From CAIZGX01 sp044239865 (GTDB taxonomy: Bacteria > Bacteroidota > Bacteroidia > Flavobacteriales_D > Sanyastnellaceae), in NCBI GenBank assembly GCA_044239865.1, contig JBIIAO010000001.1, forward strand, positions 434,001 to 498,000: DNA of 64,000 nucleotides, in the 5' to 3' direction. Below are positions 43,837 to 53,685 of this stretch, piece after piece. The position numbers were made by a program, and so were the translations under genes. Position 1 is the stretch's first letter. Each line of letters opens with the position of its first letter. The notes beneath the pieces are model-generated. The model did no database searches. It was not told where the DNA came from and was given only the letters and a program-made list of their open reading frames with translations.

Positions 43837-44799
43837 ATGGATAAATCTTTGTTCACCTACCATAAAGTAAAAGTGATATGCTTGTTTTCTTTGGCGTTTG
43901 TGTTACTCTTTTTAGCCTATTTGTTTTCAGGGGCTTGGTTTGTTAAGTCGTATGTTTTTCCCAATTTGAGTTATGTTGAAGCCATATCAGAAGTGGCAAG
44001 TGCAAGTGAGTTTTGGATGTTTTTTGTTATTCAGTTGCTGATTTATACAACGGTTGTTTTCGTCATATTAAGTACGTTTTATAATGAGCGCAGAATGACA
44101 CTTATGCAGCAAGACTTCGTAAACAATGTCACCCATGAAATTAAAACGCCCCTCTCCACCATACTTATGGCTGCGGAGGTTTTGGTGGAAGAGAATATTC
44201 AAACCAAACCGTTTCGAAGAGATCAGTACATTTCAATTATTCGGAATGAAGGAGAGAAACTGCGTGAAGAATTGGATCGTGTGTTGGAAGTAGCTCGAAT
44301 GTCAAAAGCTGGGGTCTACTTAAGCACAGAGATGTTTAATCCGGAAGAGATGGTTAACGCAATTTTGGAACGCATGCAATTGCAGTTTGCGAATTATGGA
44401 GGAAGTGTTGAAGTGATTTGGGAAGCGGAAAATGAAGAAATAAATTTCGATCGGAAATCTTTCGAGTTAATTCTCATTAACATAATTGACAACGCGTTAA
44501 AGTACAATATTCAAAATCCGAAAGTAATTATTCGAAGCAAGTTGATGGACGGTCAAATAATTATTCAAATTGAAGACAATGGTATTGGAATTAATAAAAT
44601 GTACCACTCAGAATTATTCCACAGGTTTTTTCGAGTGCCAATAGGAGAGACGCATCACATCAAAGGTTTTGGCTTGGGACTGTACCTTGTGAAGCAGTTG
44701 ATGGATGCGCATAATTCAACTATATTCGTAACGAGTATAGAAAATGAGGGGACTACTGTAACGTTAAAAATCCCGGTGGCATTAAAAAACGATGAGTAA
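43837..44799 (+). CDS. Sensor histidine kinase
   Basis: 320 aa. Two transmembrane helices (about 12-34 and 66-90) with a small periplasmic loop of about 30 residues; no PAS or HAMP domain seen. HisKA motif NVTHEIKTPLSTILMAAEV (phospho-His about 103) and an HATPase domain with ILINIIDNALKYN, IQIEDNGIGI and GFGLGLYLVKQL. Layout resembles the Bacteroides RprX type. The small sensor loop suggests it reads the membrane or a partner protein. It overlaps the response regulator gene by 8 bases. Confidence 0.92.
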   Translation: MDKSLFTYHKVKVICLFSLAFVLLFLAYLFSGAWFVKSYVFPNLSYVEAISEVASASEFWMFFVIQLLIYTTVVFVILSTFYNERRMTLMQQDFVNNVTHEIKTPLSTILMAAEVLVEENIQTKPFRRDQYISIIRNEGEKLREELDRVLEVARMSKAGVYLSTEMFNPEEMVNAILERMQLQFANYGGSVEVIWEAENEEINFDRKSFELILINIIDNALKYNIQNPKVIIRSKLMDGQIIIQIEDNGIGINKMYHSELFHRFFRVPIGETHHIKGFGLGLYLVKQLMDAHNSTIFVTSIENEGTTVTLKIPVALKNDE

Positions 44800-45481
44800 A
44801 ATTTTGTTGGTTGAAGACGATGAGAACTTGGGTTTCGTAATTCAAGACCAATTGACCGATTTAGGTCATGAGGTTATTCGTTGTAAATCGGCTAGGGAAG
44901 GATTATTGGCGCTTGGAAAGGAAATGGTCGACATCTGTTTGCTCGATGTTATGATGCCGGTTAGAAGTGGATTCGCCCTAGCTGAAGATATTAAAAAGCT
45001 CTTTCCCGAAATGCCTTTTGTATTTCTTACAGCGAAGCAGCAACTATCTGATCGGTTGAAAGGATTGTCTTTAGGTGCCGATGATTACATAACCAAGCCA
45101 TTTGCTATTCAAGAGTTGAACCTTAGAATTCAAAATATTATTCGAAGAACAGGCCATGAAACAACGAATGTTGTAACTGAATTGTACACCATCGGAAATT
45201 ATTCATTCGATAACATTAACAATTATCTTATTTGGCCAAGTGGAATGCGTCAGCATTTGACCAACAAAGAGGCAAGTCTGTTAAAGGCGTTCTGCGAAGG
45301 AAAGGGCAATGTAATGACACGTGAAAATTTAGCCAACTTAGTTTGGGGAGAAGAATCGTACTTTGTTGCTCGCACCATGGACGTTTATATTGCTAAGCTT
45401 CGTAAATTTTTTGCCGAGGATAGTCGTATTCAAATAATAAATCTGCACGGAGTGGGTTTTCAATTTGTTGTGGAAGAATAA
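44792..45481 (+). CDS. OmpR-family response regulator
   Basis: 229 aa. Receiver domain (KILLVEDDENLGFVI, phospho-acceptor Asp in ICLLDVMMPVRSGF, conserved Lys in FLTAKQQL) and C-terminal OmpR/PhoB winged helix (about 125-229, TNKEASLLKAFCEGKGNVMTRE and MDVYIAKLRKFF). It is the partner of the overlapping histidine kinase. Targets unknown; the LOG and yaaA genes just downstream may be in the same transcript. Confidence 0.94.
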   Translation: MSKILLVEDDENLGFVIQDQLTDLGHEVIRCKSAREGLLALGKEMVDICLLDVMMPVRSGFALAEDIKKLFPEMPFVFLTAKQQLSDRLKGLSLGADDYITKPFAIQELNLRIQNIIRRTGHETTNVVTELYTIGNYSFDNINNYLIWPSGMRQHLTNKEASLLKAFCEGKGNVMTRENLANLVWGEESYFVARTMDVYIAKLRKFFAEDSRIQIINLHGVGFQFVVEE

Positions 45482-45498
45482 GTCTTAATAAAAGTGAT

Positions 45499-46206
45499 AT
45501 GGAAAAAGATGATCGTGTTAGGCGGAAGTTTACCCCGCGCTCTTGGAACGAGTTAAAGTCGAACGACAGTTGGAGTATATTCAAAATTCTTTCGGAGTTT
45601 GTTGAAGGATACGAGCGCATGGCGGCCATTGGTCCGTGCGTTTCAATATTTGGATCAGCACGAACAAAGCCCGATAATAAGTACTATTCAACCGCGAAGG
45701 AAATTGCATTCATGCTTACGCAAAAAGGTTATGGTGTTATTACTGGTGGCGGCCCAGGTATTATGGAAGCCGGAAACATTGGCGCGAAAGACGGACAAGG
45801 CGCAAGCGTAGGCTTAAACATTAAGCTACCTTTCGAACAATACCCGAACCCTTATATTGATTACGACAAGAGCATCAATTTCGATTATTTCTTCGTTCGT
45901 AAGGTAATGTTTGTGAAGTACAGCCAAGGGTTTGTTGTAATGCCCGGTGGATTCGGTACTCTCGATGAATTCTTCGAAGCGTTAACGCTTATTCAAACCT
46001 ACAAGATTGGTCGCTTCCCCATTATTTTAGTTGGAAAATCTTTCTGGGAAGGATTGGTCGATTGGATTCGTAAGACCATCTTAGAGGAAGAGAACAACAT
46101 CAATGAAGAAGATATGATGCTCTTTTCAGTAGTAGATACCGCTGAAGAAGCAGTGGAAGAAATTGATAAATTCTATTCTCAATATCTGTTAAAACCGAAC
46201 TTCTAA
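45499..46206 (+). CDS. LOG family protein (nucleotide 5'-monophosphate N-glycosidase-like)
   Basis: 235 aa. LOG fold with GPCVSIFGSARTKPDN, GYGVITGGGPGIMEAGNIGAKD and the signature VVMPGGFGTLDEFFEALTLIQT (about 148-169, PGGxGT..E). The family cleaves the N-glycosidic bond of nucleoside monophosphates (LOG: cytokinin ribotides; PpnN: purine/pyrimidine nucleotides). The N-terminal 40 residues are an extra helical region. Starts 17 bases after the response regulator; its stop overlaps yaaA by one base (TAATG). Confidence 0.88.
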   Translation: MEKDDRVRRKFTPRSWNELKSNDSWSIFKILSEFVEGYERMAAIGPCVSIFGSARTKPDNKYYSTAKEIAFMLTQKGYGVITGGGPGIMEAGNIGAKDGQGASVGLNIKLPFEQYPNPYIDYDKSINFDYFFVRKVMFVKYSQGFVVMPGGFGTLDEFFEALTLIQTYKIGRFPIILVGKSFWEGLVDWIRKTILEEENNINEEDMMLFSVVDTAEEAVEEIDKFYSQYLLKPNF

Positions 46207-46973
46207 TGTCTTCTTTCTTCGTTGCCATTCTTTCTCCTTCGAAACTCATGAACGAAGGCTCGCCCGAGTTTAAAGGCGAAGCCACACTCCCACAATTTAT
46301 TCAGCAAACAGAAAAGCTTTGTGCGGAATTAAAAACGCTTGGTGTTGATGAATGGAAGACTAAAATGAAAATCACGGAAGAGCTAGCTTCCAACACGCAA
46401 ATGCGTTTTCAAAAATGGAATAAAAAAGACTTGTCGAAAGGAATTCCCGCTGCTATGCTCTTCAGCGGTGAAGCATTCAAATCGCTCGACGCGAAATCAT
46501 TCTCCAAGATGAATTGGAAACAGGCGCAACAGTCTCTTCGAATTCTGAGTGGGTTTTACGGTGTGTTGAAACCAACAGATACTGTTCTTCCATATCGTTT
46601 AATGGTCGGTACTCCTTACAAAACGAAATCAGGGCAAACGCTTTATTCCTACTGGAGTGAAACTGTTTCAAGAAATCTTGAAAATGAAATTTCGCCGAAA
46701 GGGTTTTTGTTGAACTTAGCCTCTGACGAGTACTTCAAGCTTATTGACACGAAAAACTTCAACAGAGAAATTATTCAATTTAAATTTCTTCAACTCAAAG
46801 GAAAGGAATTGAAAAACGTTCCAACCTTCTCTAAGCAAGCACGTGGAAGTATGGCGCGTTTCATTATTGAAACACAGCCGAAGTCTGTAAAGGATTTGCA
46901 AAAGTTTGATAAGGAGACATATTCCTTCAATACCAATCTAAGCAATGAAAAAACCTTAGTCTTCGTTCGGTAA
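46206..46973 (+). CDS. yaaA: YaaA family peroxide-stress protein
   Basis: 255 aa. FFVAILSPSKLMNE at the N-terminus, YGVLKPTDTVLPYRLMVGT, GFLLNLASDEYFKLID and FSKQARGSMARFII follow the UPF0246/YaaA family. E. coli YaaA lowers intracellular free iron during H2O2 stress and binds DNA through a helix-hairpin-helix-like part. Translationally coupled to the LOG gene by a TAATG overlap. Convergent with the deoxynucleoside kinase gene (1-base gap). Confidence 0.92.
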   Translation: MSSFFVAILSPSKLMNEGSPEFKGEATLPQFIQQTEKLCAELKTLGVDEWKTKMKITEELASNTQMRFQKWNKKDLSKGIPAAMLFSGEAFKSLDAKSFSKMNWKQAQQSLRILSGFYGVLKPTDTVLPYRLMVGTPYKTKSGQTLYSYWSETVSRNLENEISPKGFLLNLASDEYFKLIDTKNFNREIIQFKFLQLKGKELKNVPTFSKQARGSMARFIIETQPKSVKDLQKFDKETYSFNTNLSNEKTLVFVR

Positions 46974-46974
46974 A

Positions 46975-47589
46975 TTAGAACAGTCCATTCAACTGCGCTT
47001 CGATACCGCTAATGATGGTTCCTAAGTCCTCAGGGTTCTCATGGAAGCGGTTGTTGTCAATGTCAATGATTAACAACTTCCCTTTCGTGTATGTCGTAGC
47101 CCAAGCTTCGTAACGTTCATTCAAACGCGTTAAATAATCTAAGCGAATGGCTTCTTCGTAATCACGTCCGCGTTTTTGAATGTTCAATACCAAGGAAGGA
47201 ACTGAGGCGCGCAAATAGATGAGCAAATCTGGCGGAGTAATGAATTCATCCATTACACCAAACAAATCAGTATAGTTTTCGAAATCACGCGTGGTCATTA
47301 AACCCATAGCATGTAAGTTCGGAGCGAAGATGTAAGCATCTTCATAAATGGTGCGATCTTGCACGATTTTCTTCGACTTCTTTTTAATGTCAATCAATTG
47401 TCTAAAACGACTTCTTAAGAAAAAGACTTGTAAGTTGAAAGACCAACGTTGCATGTCTTTATAGAAATCGCTTAAGTATGGGTTGTTATCTACTTCTTCA
47501 AAATGAGCGGTGTATTTGTAGTGCTTAGCAAGCAAAGTTGTAAGCGTAGTCTTTCCTGAACCGATGTTTCCGGCAATAGCTATATGCAT
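46975..47589 (-). CDS. Deoxynucleoside kinase
   Basis: 204 aa. P-loop IAIAGNIGSGKTTLTTLLA (about 3-21), EEVDNNPYL, the DRTIYEDAYIFA motif (about 76-87, DRS-like) and a C-terminal lid region RGRDYEEAI. It phosphorylates deoxyadenosine/deoxyguanosine-type nucleosides in salvage. Length and motifs match the Bacteroidota dNK family; specificity is not certain. A TACTTTCG element lies about 21 bases upstream. Confidence 0.9.
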   Translation of the reverse strand: MHIAIAGNIGSGKTTLTTLLAKHYKYTAHFEEVDNNPYLSDFYKDMQRWSFNLQVFFLRSRFRQLIDIKKKSKKIVQDRTIYEDAYIFAPNLHAMGLMTTRDFENYTDLFGVMDEFITPPDLLIYLRASVPSLVLNIQKRGRDYEEAIRLDYLTRLNERYEAWATTYTKGKLLIIDIDNNRFHENPEDLGTIISGIEAQLNGLF

Positions 47590-47649
47590 AATTCGTTTAG
47601 GTAATAAATGAGGTTCGAAAGTAGAGAAAAATTATGGATTTTCGAAGGC

Positions 47650-48447
47650 TTATTTCTCTAAGTTTTCAAGAATAAGTATTTCTCGCATTTCGCCCGATTC
47701 AAGAGAAGTGTAGAAGAGTTGACCATCACAAATAATCCAAGTGTTTTTATCGTTCAATTCGTTCAATTCGAAATAGCTCAAAATACGTGGATTCGGATCT
47801 GTGTTTTTCCATTCATACAACGCGTTTTCCATCCGGAAATAGATGCCATCATTCCAACGATAGATAGGGTCTTGGGTTGAAAAAGTTTGAGACTGCAATT
47901 CCAAATTTCCAAAAATCGAAAACAACAAAATTCCTTTCTCCGCATCTAACAAATAAACACGCTGTCCGTTTTCAATAATTTGTTTGGGTTGAAGAGCAGA
48001 CTTGGTGAGATATGAGAGATTCGCAGACTGGCTTAGTACCTCGAACTTTCTATTCGTGCGAATCAGCGTGCTTGAATTTGCGTCGTACAGCCACAGCGCA
48101 TCGCCCTTCGAACCAGAAACGCAAGTTATTTGTCCTTGAAATTTTTCATTCAAGAATATAGGGTCTTCCAAAACATTCAAATTGTTGTCGAAGAATACCA
48201 ACGATCCTTGATCTTCAAAAAAGAGAAACGGAACCAACGGATTCGTTAAGTCCAATTGCCCAGAAGTCCCGTATTGCAAAGTGCTCAGTCTGTAATCTAT
48301 GTTGAAGTTGGAACTGTGCATTGAAATGTGATCGGTGCAAACGTCGTAGATGTTCCCCAGCGCATCGCATTGCACACGATGTTGCGCTTGTATGCGGAAT
48401 ACAAACGCAAATAGGCACATAAACACAATCACGATGGACTTTCTCAT
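47650..48447 (-). CDS. Exported protein of unknown function, beta-propeller-like
   Basis: 265 aa with signal peptide (residues 1 to about 21, ending RIQAQ). The body has recurring blade-like phrases (GNIYDVCTDHIS, GDALWLYDANSSTLIR, GQRVYLLDAEKGILLFS, DGQLFYTSLESGEMRE) consistent with a small beta-propeller. Family not recognised. It overlaps the end of the GH3 gene by 4 bases (ATGA), so the two are co-translated. Confidence 0.75.
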   Translation of the reverse strand: MRKSIVIVFMCLFAFVFRIQAQHRVQCDALGNIYDVCTDHISMHSSNFNIDYRLSTLQYGTSGQLDLTNPLVPFLFFEDQGSLVFFDNNLNVLEDPIFLNEKFQGQITCVSGSKGDALWLYDANSSTLIRTNRKFEVLSQSANLSYLTKSALQPKQIIENGQRVYLLDAEKGILLFSIFGNLELQSQTFSTQDPIYRWNDGIYFRMENALYEWKNTDPNPRILSYFELNELNDKNTWIICDGQLFYTSLESGEMREILILENLEK

Positions 48448-49949
48448 TTATTCAATTCAATTAACTCTTCTAACCATACACGATCCGTCGCTAATCTAGG
48501 AATTTTATGTTGTCCACCTAACTTATTCCGATTCTTCAGCCACGTATAAAATACATCTTTCTTTCCTTTATGAATAAGTGGAAATCCTAAATTCAAATTT
48601 GTATTTCGCTTCGCGTCGTAATCCGAATTTTCATCGCGTAAATTTTCATCCAACAAAAAACAAAAACGATCAAAGTCGAAGTCGTTGCTTTCAAATTCAA
48701 TGAACCATTCATGCGCCGCCGTTTCATTTTCTTTCGGGAAAAAAGGCGCGACGGTGTATTCTACAACGAAGATGTTCATGTGCGTGCAAGTCTTGCGCAA
48801 AGCGCTTTCCGCATTTTCCACCATGAGTTCTTCACCGGTTAAATTAATGAACTGTTTCGTTCTGCCAACTATCCGAAAACGGAAAGGGTAGAGGTGCGTG
48901 AACCGAATCGTGTCGCCAATGAGGTATCTCCAAAGACCTGTGTTGGTTGTAATGACCAACGCGTAAATTTTATTTAATTCTACTTTTTCCAAATTGAAGG
49001 CCTTCGGATGTTCTTTCTCCAATTCATCCAATGGAATGAATTCATAATACACGCCATAGTCTAGCATCAAAAGCATTTCGTTTGAGTTCAGTTGATCTTG
49101 AATTCCGAAAAAGCCTTCACTCGCATTGTAGGTTTCGAAATAATCTGTCGTTCCATTCGGGAGTATCGCATTGAACTGTTCGCGGTAAGGCGCGAAGCTT
49201 ATTCCTCCATGCATATACATCTGAAGGTTCGGCCAAACCTCGTGAATGTGATTTGCTTTTTTCAATTCCAGTATTCGACGAAGTAGGAGCAGTGTCCAAC
49301 TGGGCACTCCTGAAAGCACGCGCACGTCTTCATTCATAGTGTTGAGCGCCATAGCGTCAAGCTTCTCTTCCCAATTATCCATGAGTGAAATCTCTCGCTG
49401 AGGAACGCGCTTCATTTCCACCCAAAAAGGTAAATTCGAAATAATAATTCCACTTAAATCGCCAATGGTGCTTTCTTCTTCCTCACTCATTTTCGTACTT
49501 CCGCCAACGATCAACGTTTTTCCAGAAAACAAATCGGCATTTTCGCGAAGGTTGTAAAAGATGGCTAACAAATCTTTTCCGCCTTTGTAGTGTCCTTCTT
49601 CTAAATTCTCATTCGAGATGGGAATGAATTTGCTGCGGCTATTCGTGGTGCCCGAACTCTTCGCGAACCACTTGGTTTTCCCTGGCCACAGCACATTTCC
49701 TTCCCCCTGAATCATTTTTTCTATATAAGGAAAATGATCTTCGTAAGAACGAAGGGGTATAGCCTTGCGGAAGTCTTCAAGCGAATGAATGTGCTCGAAA
49801 TTATGTTCCTTTCCGAACGTCGTGAGCGCTGCCTCATCGATAAGTTTTTGACGAATTTCTTCTTGCACCTCAATAGGGTATTGCTTGAAGAGCTCCATTT
49901 GATGAAGCCTCTTTTTTATTACCCAACCGAAGACTGTATTAGCTGCCAT
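48444..49949 (-). CDS. GH3 auxin-responsive promoter family acyl-adenylate enzyme
   Basis: 501 aa. Adenylating GH3 fold: phosphate-loop motif KSSGTTNSRSKFIPIS (about 92-107), YNASEGFFGIQDQ (about 273-285), and the hinge/ATP motif in RIVGRTKQFINLTGEELMVENAE. Plant GH3 enzymes conjugate amino acids to jasmonate or auxin; bacterial homologues are uncharacterised acyl-adenylating enzymes. The substrate here is unknown. Leads a two-gene unit with the exported propeller-like protein. Confidence 0.88.
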   Translation of the reverse strand: MAANTVFGWVIKKRLHQMELFKQYPIEVQEEIRQKLIDEAALTTFGKEHNFEHIHSLEDFRKAIPLRSYEDHFPYIEKMIQGEGNVLWPGKTKWFAKSSGTTNSRSKFIPISNENLEEGHYKGGKDLLAIFYNLRENADLFSGKTLIVGGSTKMSEEEESTIGDLSGIIISNLPFWVEMKRVPQREISLMDNWEEKLDAMALNTMNEDVRVLSGVPSWTLLLLRRILELKKANHIHEVWPNLQMYMHGGISFAPYREQFNAILPNGTTDYFETYNASEGFFGIQDQLNSNEMLLMLDYGVYYEFIPLDELEKEHPKAFNLEKVELNKIYALVITTNTGLWRYLIGDTIRFTHLYPFRFRIVGRTKQFINLTGEELMVENAESALRKTCTHMNIFVVEYTVAPFFPKENETAAHEWFIEFESNDFDFDRFCFLLDENLRDENSDYDAKRNTNLNLGFPLIHKGKKDVFYTWLKNRNKLGGQHKIPRLATDRVWLEELIELNK

Positions 49950-49958
49950 ATAGAAATT

Positions 49959-49989
49959 AAAACGCCCTCTAAGATAAACCTAGAGGGCG
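49959..49989 (-). terminator. Terminator of the large type B T9SS gene
   Basis: Reverse-strand stem CGCCCTCTA / TAGAGGGCG (arms 49981-49989 and 49963-49971) followed by TTTT, 21 bases after the stop at 50010. Confidence 0.8.
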
Positions 49990-50009
49990 CCTCAATAAAA
50001 AGATTTTTG

Positions 50010-53000
50010 TTAGCGAATCAAATTCAAGTGTCCTTGAATCTCAAAACGTTCTCCAGTTGTTTTTGAAATTACAACTGCGGTCCAGTTATAGACACCTTCC
50101 GGACAATAGTAAGCCCCATTGTAAGTATTGCCCGTCCAAGCTGTTGATGGATTAGTAGCGCTGAAAACGATATCTCCCCAACGATTGAAGACTTCGAGTT
50201 TGAATTTGTTTTCATCAATATCACTTCCCACCATCATCACTGCATCGTTCAATCCGTCGTTGTTCGGGGTGAAGGTATTCGGGATATAATATTGGAATAT
50301 GTTACGAATGATTATTTCACCTTCAACGAAATCAGTACAACCGTTTGCATCTGTCACTGTTAATCGAATCGGATATTCACCTCCAGTTCCTTGTGGGAAG
50401 GCGAATGTCGGACTCTCAGCAGATGACGTTCCGAGTGGTGCGCCAACGTTGAAAATCCAGTCGTAAGTGACAATATTTCCTAAAGACTGATTGGTGAAAT
50501 TAATAGCAGTGTTATTCGCATCTGTTGGCTGCGGATCAGCAATGTATCCAGCCACAGGCGGATCGAATGAAGTTAAGAAGCTCGAAATCGTTGTGCTATA
50601 TGTGCAACCAATACTTGTTACAACTGACAGCGTTACATCGAAATTGCCAGGTGCTGCGAAATTCAAGTCTAACTGATCCTGATTTAAAACATAATCGCCG
50701 TTACTGATTTCCCACGCCATGTTTTGATATAGGCTAGGATCCGTAGTATTCACCAATGTTAAAGTCTCTGGCCAACATTTAGAAGGGTCAGGAGAAGTGA
50801 AGGTTACAGCCACATCAGGCGCAACGGCTACGTTGAAGCATTGTGTGATCGTATATCCGCAGTCATCAACAACCGTTAAGCAAGCTTGTCCGCTTACAGT
50901 CGGATTAATTTGAGCATCAGGCGTATTTGCTACAGCAGTCCCATTGTATGTCCACTCATACGTGAATGGCGCCTGTCCGGATGCTTGAGTCAATTGATCT
51001 AAGTTCAAATCGCCCAAATAACAAATTGCAGTGTCGTTCGCAATAGTCATGGTCGTTGGACCAGCAAATGCAATATTCAATGTTGAAAACAACGAACATG
51101 TTCCAAGTGTAACTGTATAGGTGTAGTTTCCAGAGGCCATGGTCAATGGATCGAAAATACCCAACGGCACCGCTGCATTGCTCGGGTTCGTCCAAACACC
51201 AGTGCTTACAGGTGTGCCTCCAAGAAGCGGTAACATTTGGAAGGCAGGGTCAGTGGAGCAGATGTTAATTGAATTATCAATTCCAGGATCTCCAACAGGG
51301 TCAATGCTTACGATGGCTTGGTCTGTAGTCGCACAATCCGGATGTCCAACTGGATATCCAACAAGCGTGTATGTCGTTTGTTGAGCCAAAGAACTCATGG
51401 TTGGTTGAGGAATATTCGGATTGTTTAAATTACCTGAAGGCGTCCACTCCCAAGTATACTGTGGACCGCCGTTGGTACAATTCACATCGTACGTCCAAGG
51501 TTGGTATGAACCGCTTGAACAGGCAACTGATCCGTCCGCAGTGAATGTAACTGTAATACAACCTGTTGGATTAGTGGCAGTCCAAGACTGTCCTGTAGCA
51601 TCACCGGTACTCCAGTTGCCAATTTGCGGATAGGTCGCATCTGGTCCATCAAAGACATCAAAGTTCTCAAAGAAACCTTCCATTTGACCCGATATAAAAT
51701 CGAATGTCATGAAAGAAACGCCATCGTTCTGTACATCCGGACAAAACGTCCAAGTAAAGTTCTCTCCGTTGGTGTAACAATAATTAAAGACACCGCCGTC
51801 CTGCGCGCAACTCGGAGTTGGAATTCCTTGAAATCCTCCTTGAAGAGTTAAATCTCCACAAGAATAAATTAGATCCGGTCCAGCAGTAATGGTTAACGGC
51901 TCAGTGAACGTAATCTGAATAGTTGAGTCGAATGAACAACCAAAGTTGTTTACAACGTGGTATGTGTAGTCGTAAGTTCCAGGTCCCGGAGGATCAATGG
52001 TAGCAATGTCTGCATCCGCATCAATAACAATGATGTTCGGACCCGTCCAATAGGAAGAATCTGAATCTATACCAATGGATGGTGTGAAGGTGGTAATACC
52101 TGGAAACAAAGCGGGATTGAAATTGATTCCCCAATAGAAAATATATCCGTTGTCAATAGCCAGGTTGTCTGTTACCGTGAAGGTCCAAGCGCCGTTAAGC
52201 GGACATCCAACCAGGTCGCACATATTTCCGGCCGCTGAGTAGGTTCCTGGAGTAAGAGAAGTTCCTGGCGTAGGTCCACCCGTTGGTGTGGTAAGGCCAC
52301 CAGCAGCCCCTTGTCCCCACGTGCCTGTTGTTGATGTGGGTGCCCAAAAATATTCAGCACCAACACCTGGGTTAGTAGAGCCATCATCAATGGCTGCCCC
52401 AAGGAAGGTTCCACCACCACCGTTCGTTCCCCAAGTAACAAGGTCCACAGTAGTTCCGTTAGGACACGTAATTGAAATACCAAGATCACCCATGTAGCTG
52501 TGCTCCATGTTTACCATGACGCTGTATAAATCTGCGCATGTAGACAGAGTAGCACCTGGATCGAAGAAGTCGAAGTTCAAAGAAGTCGAATAAGAGAATC
52601 CAGCTCCGTCGGCCAAATAGGTTGTTCCCGCAACTACTTGCGGAGGAAGTGCTGTCCACTGAGTGCTCTCAGATGATCCTTGCAAAATAACTTGTTCACC
52701 GAAACAAGTTGTTTCAGTAATGTTATTCAATTCAGGGAACGTAGGAATCGTTGAAACTAAAACTTGAAGGGGTGTGGTGTTCAAGCTCTGGCACCCATTG
52801 TTGTCTTGCACGGTAAGTGTCACAACATATTCTCCCGGTTCGTTGAACGTATGCGAGGTAAATTGTCCCGACAAGCTATCAATCGTCCCGTCGTCGAAAT
52901 TCCAGATGTATTGATCTAGCGTGAAGCCAGGTTCTGCAAAGGATCCAACGCCGCTAAAATCAATAGCGGCTCCAATACATACTGAAACGGATTGCTCTAG

Positions 53001-53513
53001 GCCATCGGGAGTAGGATTTGCGATTACAGAATTTTGAGTAGGAGGAGCGCAAGGAGTGGTGCATAAAATAGCCGCTTCAAATCCAGGCGAACTCACATTA
53101 GCATTTCCATTGTCTGAAAACACAACCGTTAAACATCCTGAAGGATTGTTAACTGTTCCTGTAACCTGAAGACCCTGAAGTGTCGTTCCTGTGTAGCTGC
53201 CCAATTGAGCGGCGCTTGTGTTTGGTCCATCGAAAATGGTAAAATAGTCGCTGTTGTTTCCGTTTGGGGAAGTTTGCAAAGAAAATGCAGAAAAGTCAAG
53301 CTGAATAACATCGCCAGGGGTGTCCGGACAAATGGTCATTGTATAATTCGCATCTGGGTAAGGGCTTCCTCCACCGGCATCAAACAAAGAACCTGTGCAC
53401 GTTGAAATAGTAGTTGTGCTCATGCAAAAGTTACCCGGGACACCACAGTCCAATTGCGCATACGTTGAATACGACAAAAGACTTAGAAAAACGATAGATA
53501 AGAATTTATTCAT
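50010..53513 (-). CDS. T9SS-exported CUB/PKD/P-domain protein (type B sorting domain)
   Basis: 1167 aa, signal peptide MNKFLSIVFLSLLSYSTYAQ. Regions in order: CUB-like domain (about 25-155), PKD (about 185-255, WNFDDGT), proprotein-convertase P-domain-like jelly roll (about 290-470, YMGDLGISITCPNGT and TWGQGA), second CUB-like (about 565-680, NFDVFDGPDAT), further Ig/PKD-like repeats, a PKD (about 995-1070) and a gliding-motility-associated type B sorting domain (about 1075-1167, FTPNNDGLND, FNRWGDIVF, EGVYNWTAVV). It should leave through the type IX system and stay near the surface. The ECF sigma unit lies directly upstream in the same direction. Confidence 0.9.
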   Translation of the reverse strand: MNKFLSIVFLSLLSYSTYAQLDCGVPGNFCMSTTTISTCTGSLFDAGGGSPYPDANYTMTICPDTPGDVIQLDFSAFSLQTSPNGNNSDYFTIFDGPNTSAAQLGSYTGTTLQGLQVTGTVNNPSGCLTVVFSDNGNANVSSPGFEAAILCTTPCAPPTQNSVIANPTPDGLEQSVSVCIGAAIDFSGVGSFAEPGFTLDQYIWNFDDGTIDSLSGQFTSHTFNEPGEYVVTLTVQDNNGCQSLNTTPLQVLVSTIPTFPELNNITETTCFGEQVILQGSSESTQWTALPPQVVAGTTYLADGAGFSYSTSLNFDFFDPGATLSTCADLYSVMVNMEHSYMGDLGISITCPNGTTVDLVTWGTNGGGGTFLGAAIDDGSTNPGVGAEYFWAPTSTTGTWGQGAAGGLTTPTGGPTPGTSLTPGTYSAAGNMCDLVGCPLNGAWTFTVTDNLAIDNGYIFYWGINFNPALFPGITTFTPSIGIDSDSSYWTGPNIIVIDADADIATIDPPGPGTYDYTYHVVNNFGCSFDSTIQITFTEPLTITAGPDLIYSCGDLTLQGGFQGIPTPSCAQDGGVFNYCYTNGENFTWTFCPDVQNDGVSFMTFDFISGQMEGFFENFDVFDGPDATYPQIGNWSTGDATGQSWTATNPTGCITVTFTADGSVACSSGSYQPWTYDVNCTNGGPQYTWEWTPSGNLNNPNIPQPTMSSLAQQTTYTLVGYPVGHPDCATTDQAIVSIDPVGDPGIDNSINICSTDPAFQMLPLLGGTPVSTGVWTNPSNAAVPLGIFDPLTMASGNYTYTVTLGTCSLFSTLNIAFAGPTTMTIANDTAICYLGDLNLDQLTQASGQAPFTYEWTYNGTAVANTPDAQINPTVSGQACLTVVDDCGYTITQCFNVAVAPDVAVTFTSPDPSKCWPETLTLVNTTDPSLYQNMAWEISNGDYVLNQDQLDLNFAAPGNFDVTLSVVTSIGCTYSTTISSFLTSFDPPVAGYIADPQPTDANNTAINFTNQSLGNIVTYDWIFNVGAPLGTSSAESPTFAFPQGTGGEYPIRLTVTDANGCTDFVEGEIIIRNIFQYYIPNTFTPNNDGLNDAVMMVGSDIDENKFKLEVFNRWGDIVFSATNPSTAWTGNTYNGAYYCPEGVYNWTAVVISKTTGERFEIQGHLNLIR

Positions 53514-53635
53514 TCTTGCAATTGATTTAGTTCAAAGACACTTTTACCCAACAAATGGTTGCATACAGTTTTCTTAAAATAACGCGACGCGAATTTAAGA
53601 AAAAAGGGCAAGCTTTTATCAAGAATAAGTACAAA

Positions 53636-53663
53636 CAAAAGGGCCTTCGAAAAGGCCCTTTTG
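53636..53663. terminator. Terminator hairpin after the PKD/sorting-domain membrane protein
   Basis: CAAAAGGGCCTT - CGAA - AAGGCCCTTTTG, a 12-bp perfect stem 23 bases beyond the stop at 53686, with T-rich flanks on both strands. Confidence 0.85.
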
Positions 53664-53685
53664 TTTTAGGTATATGAGGTTTTGG

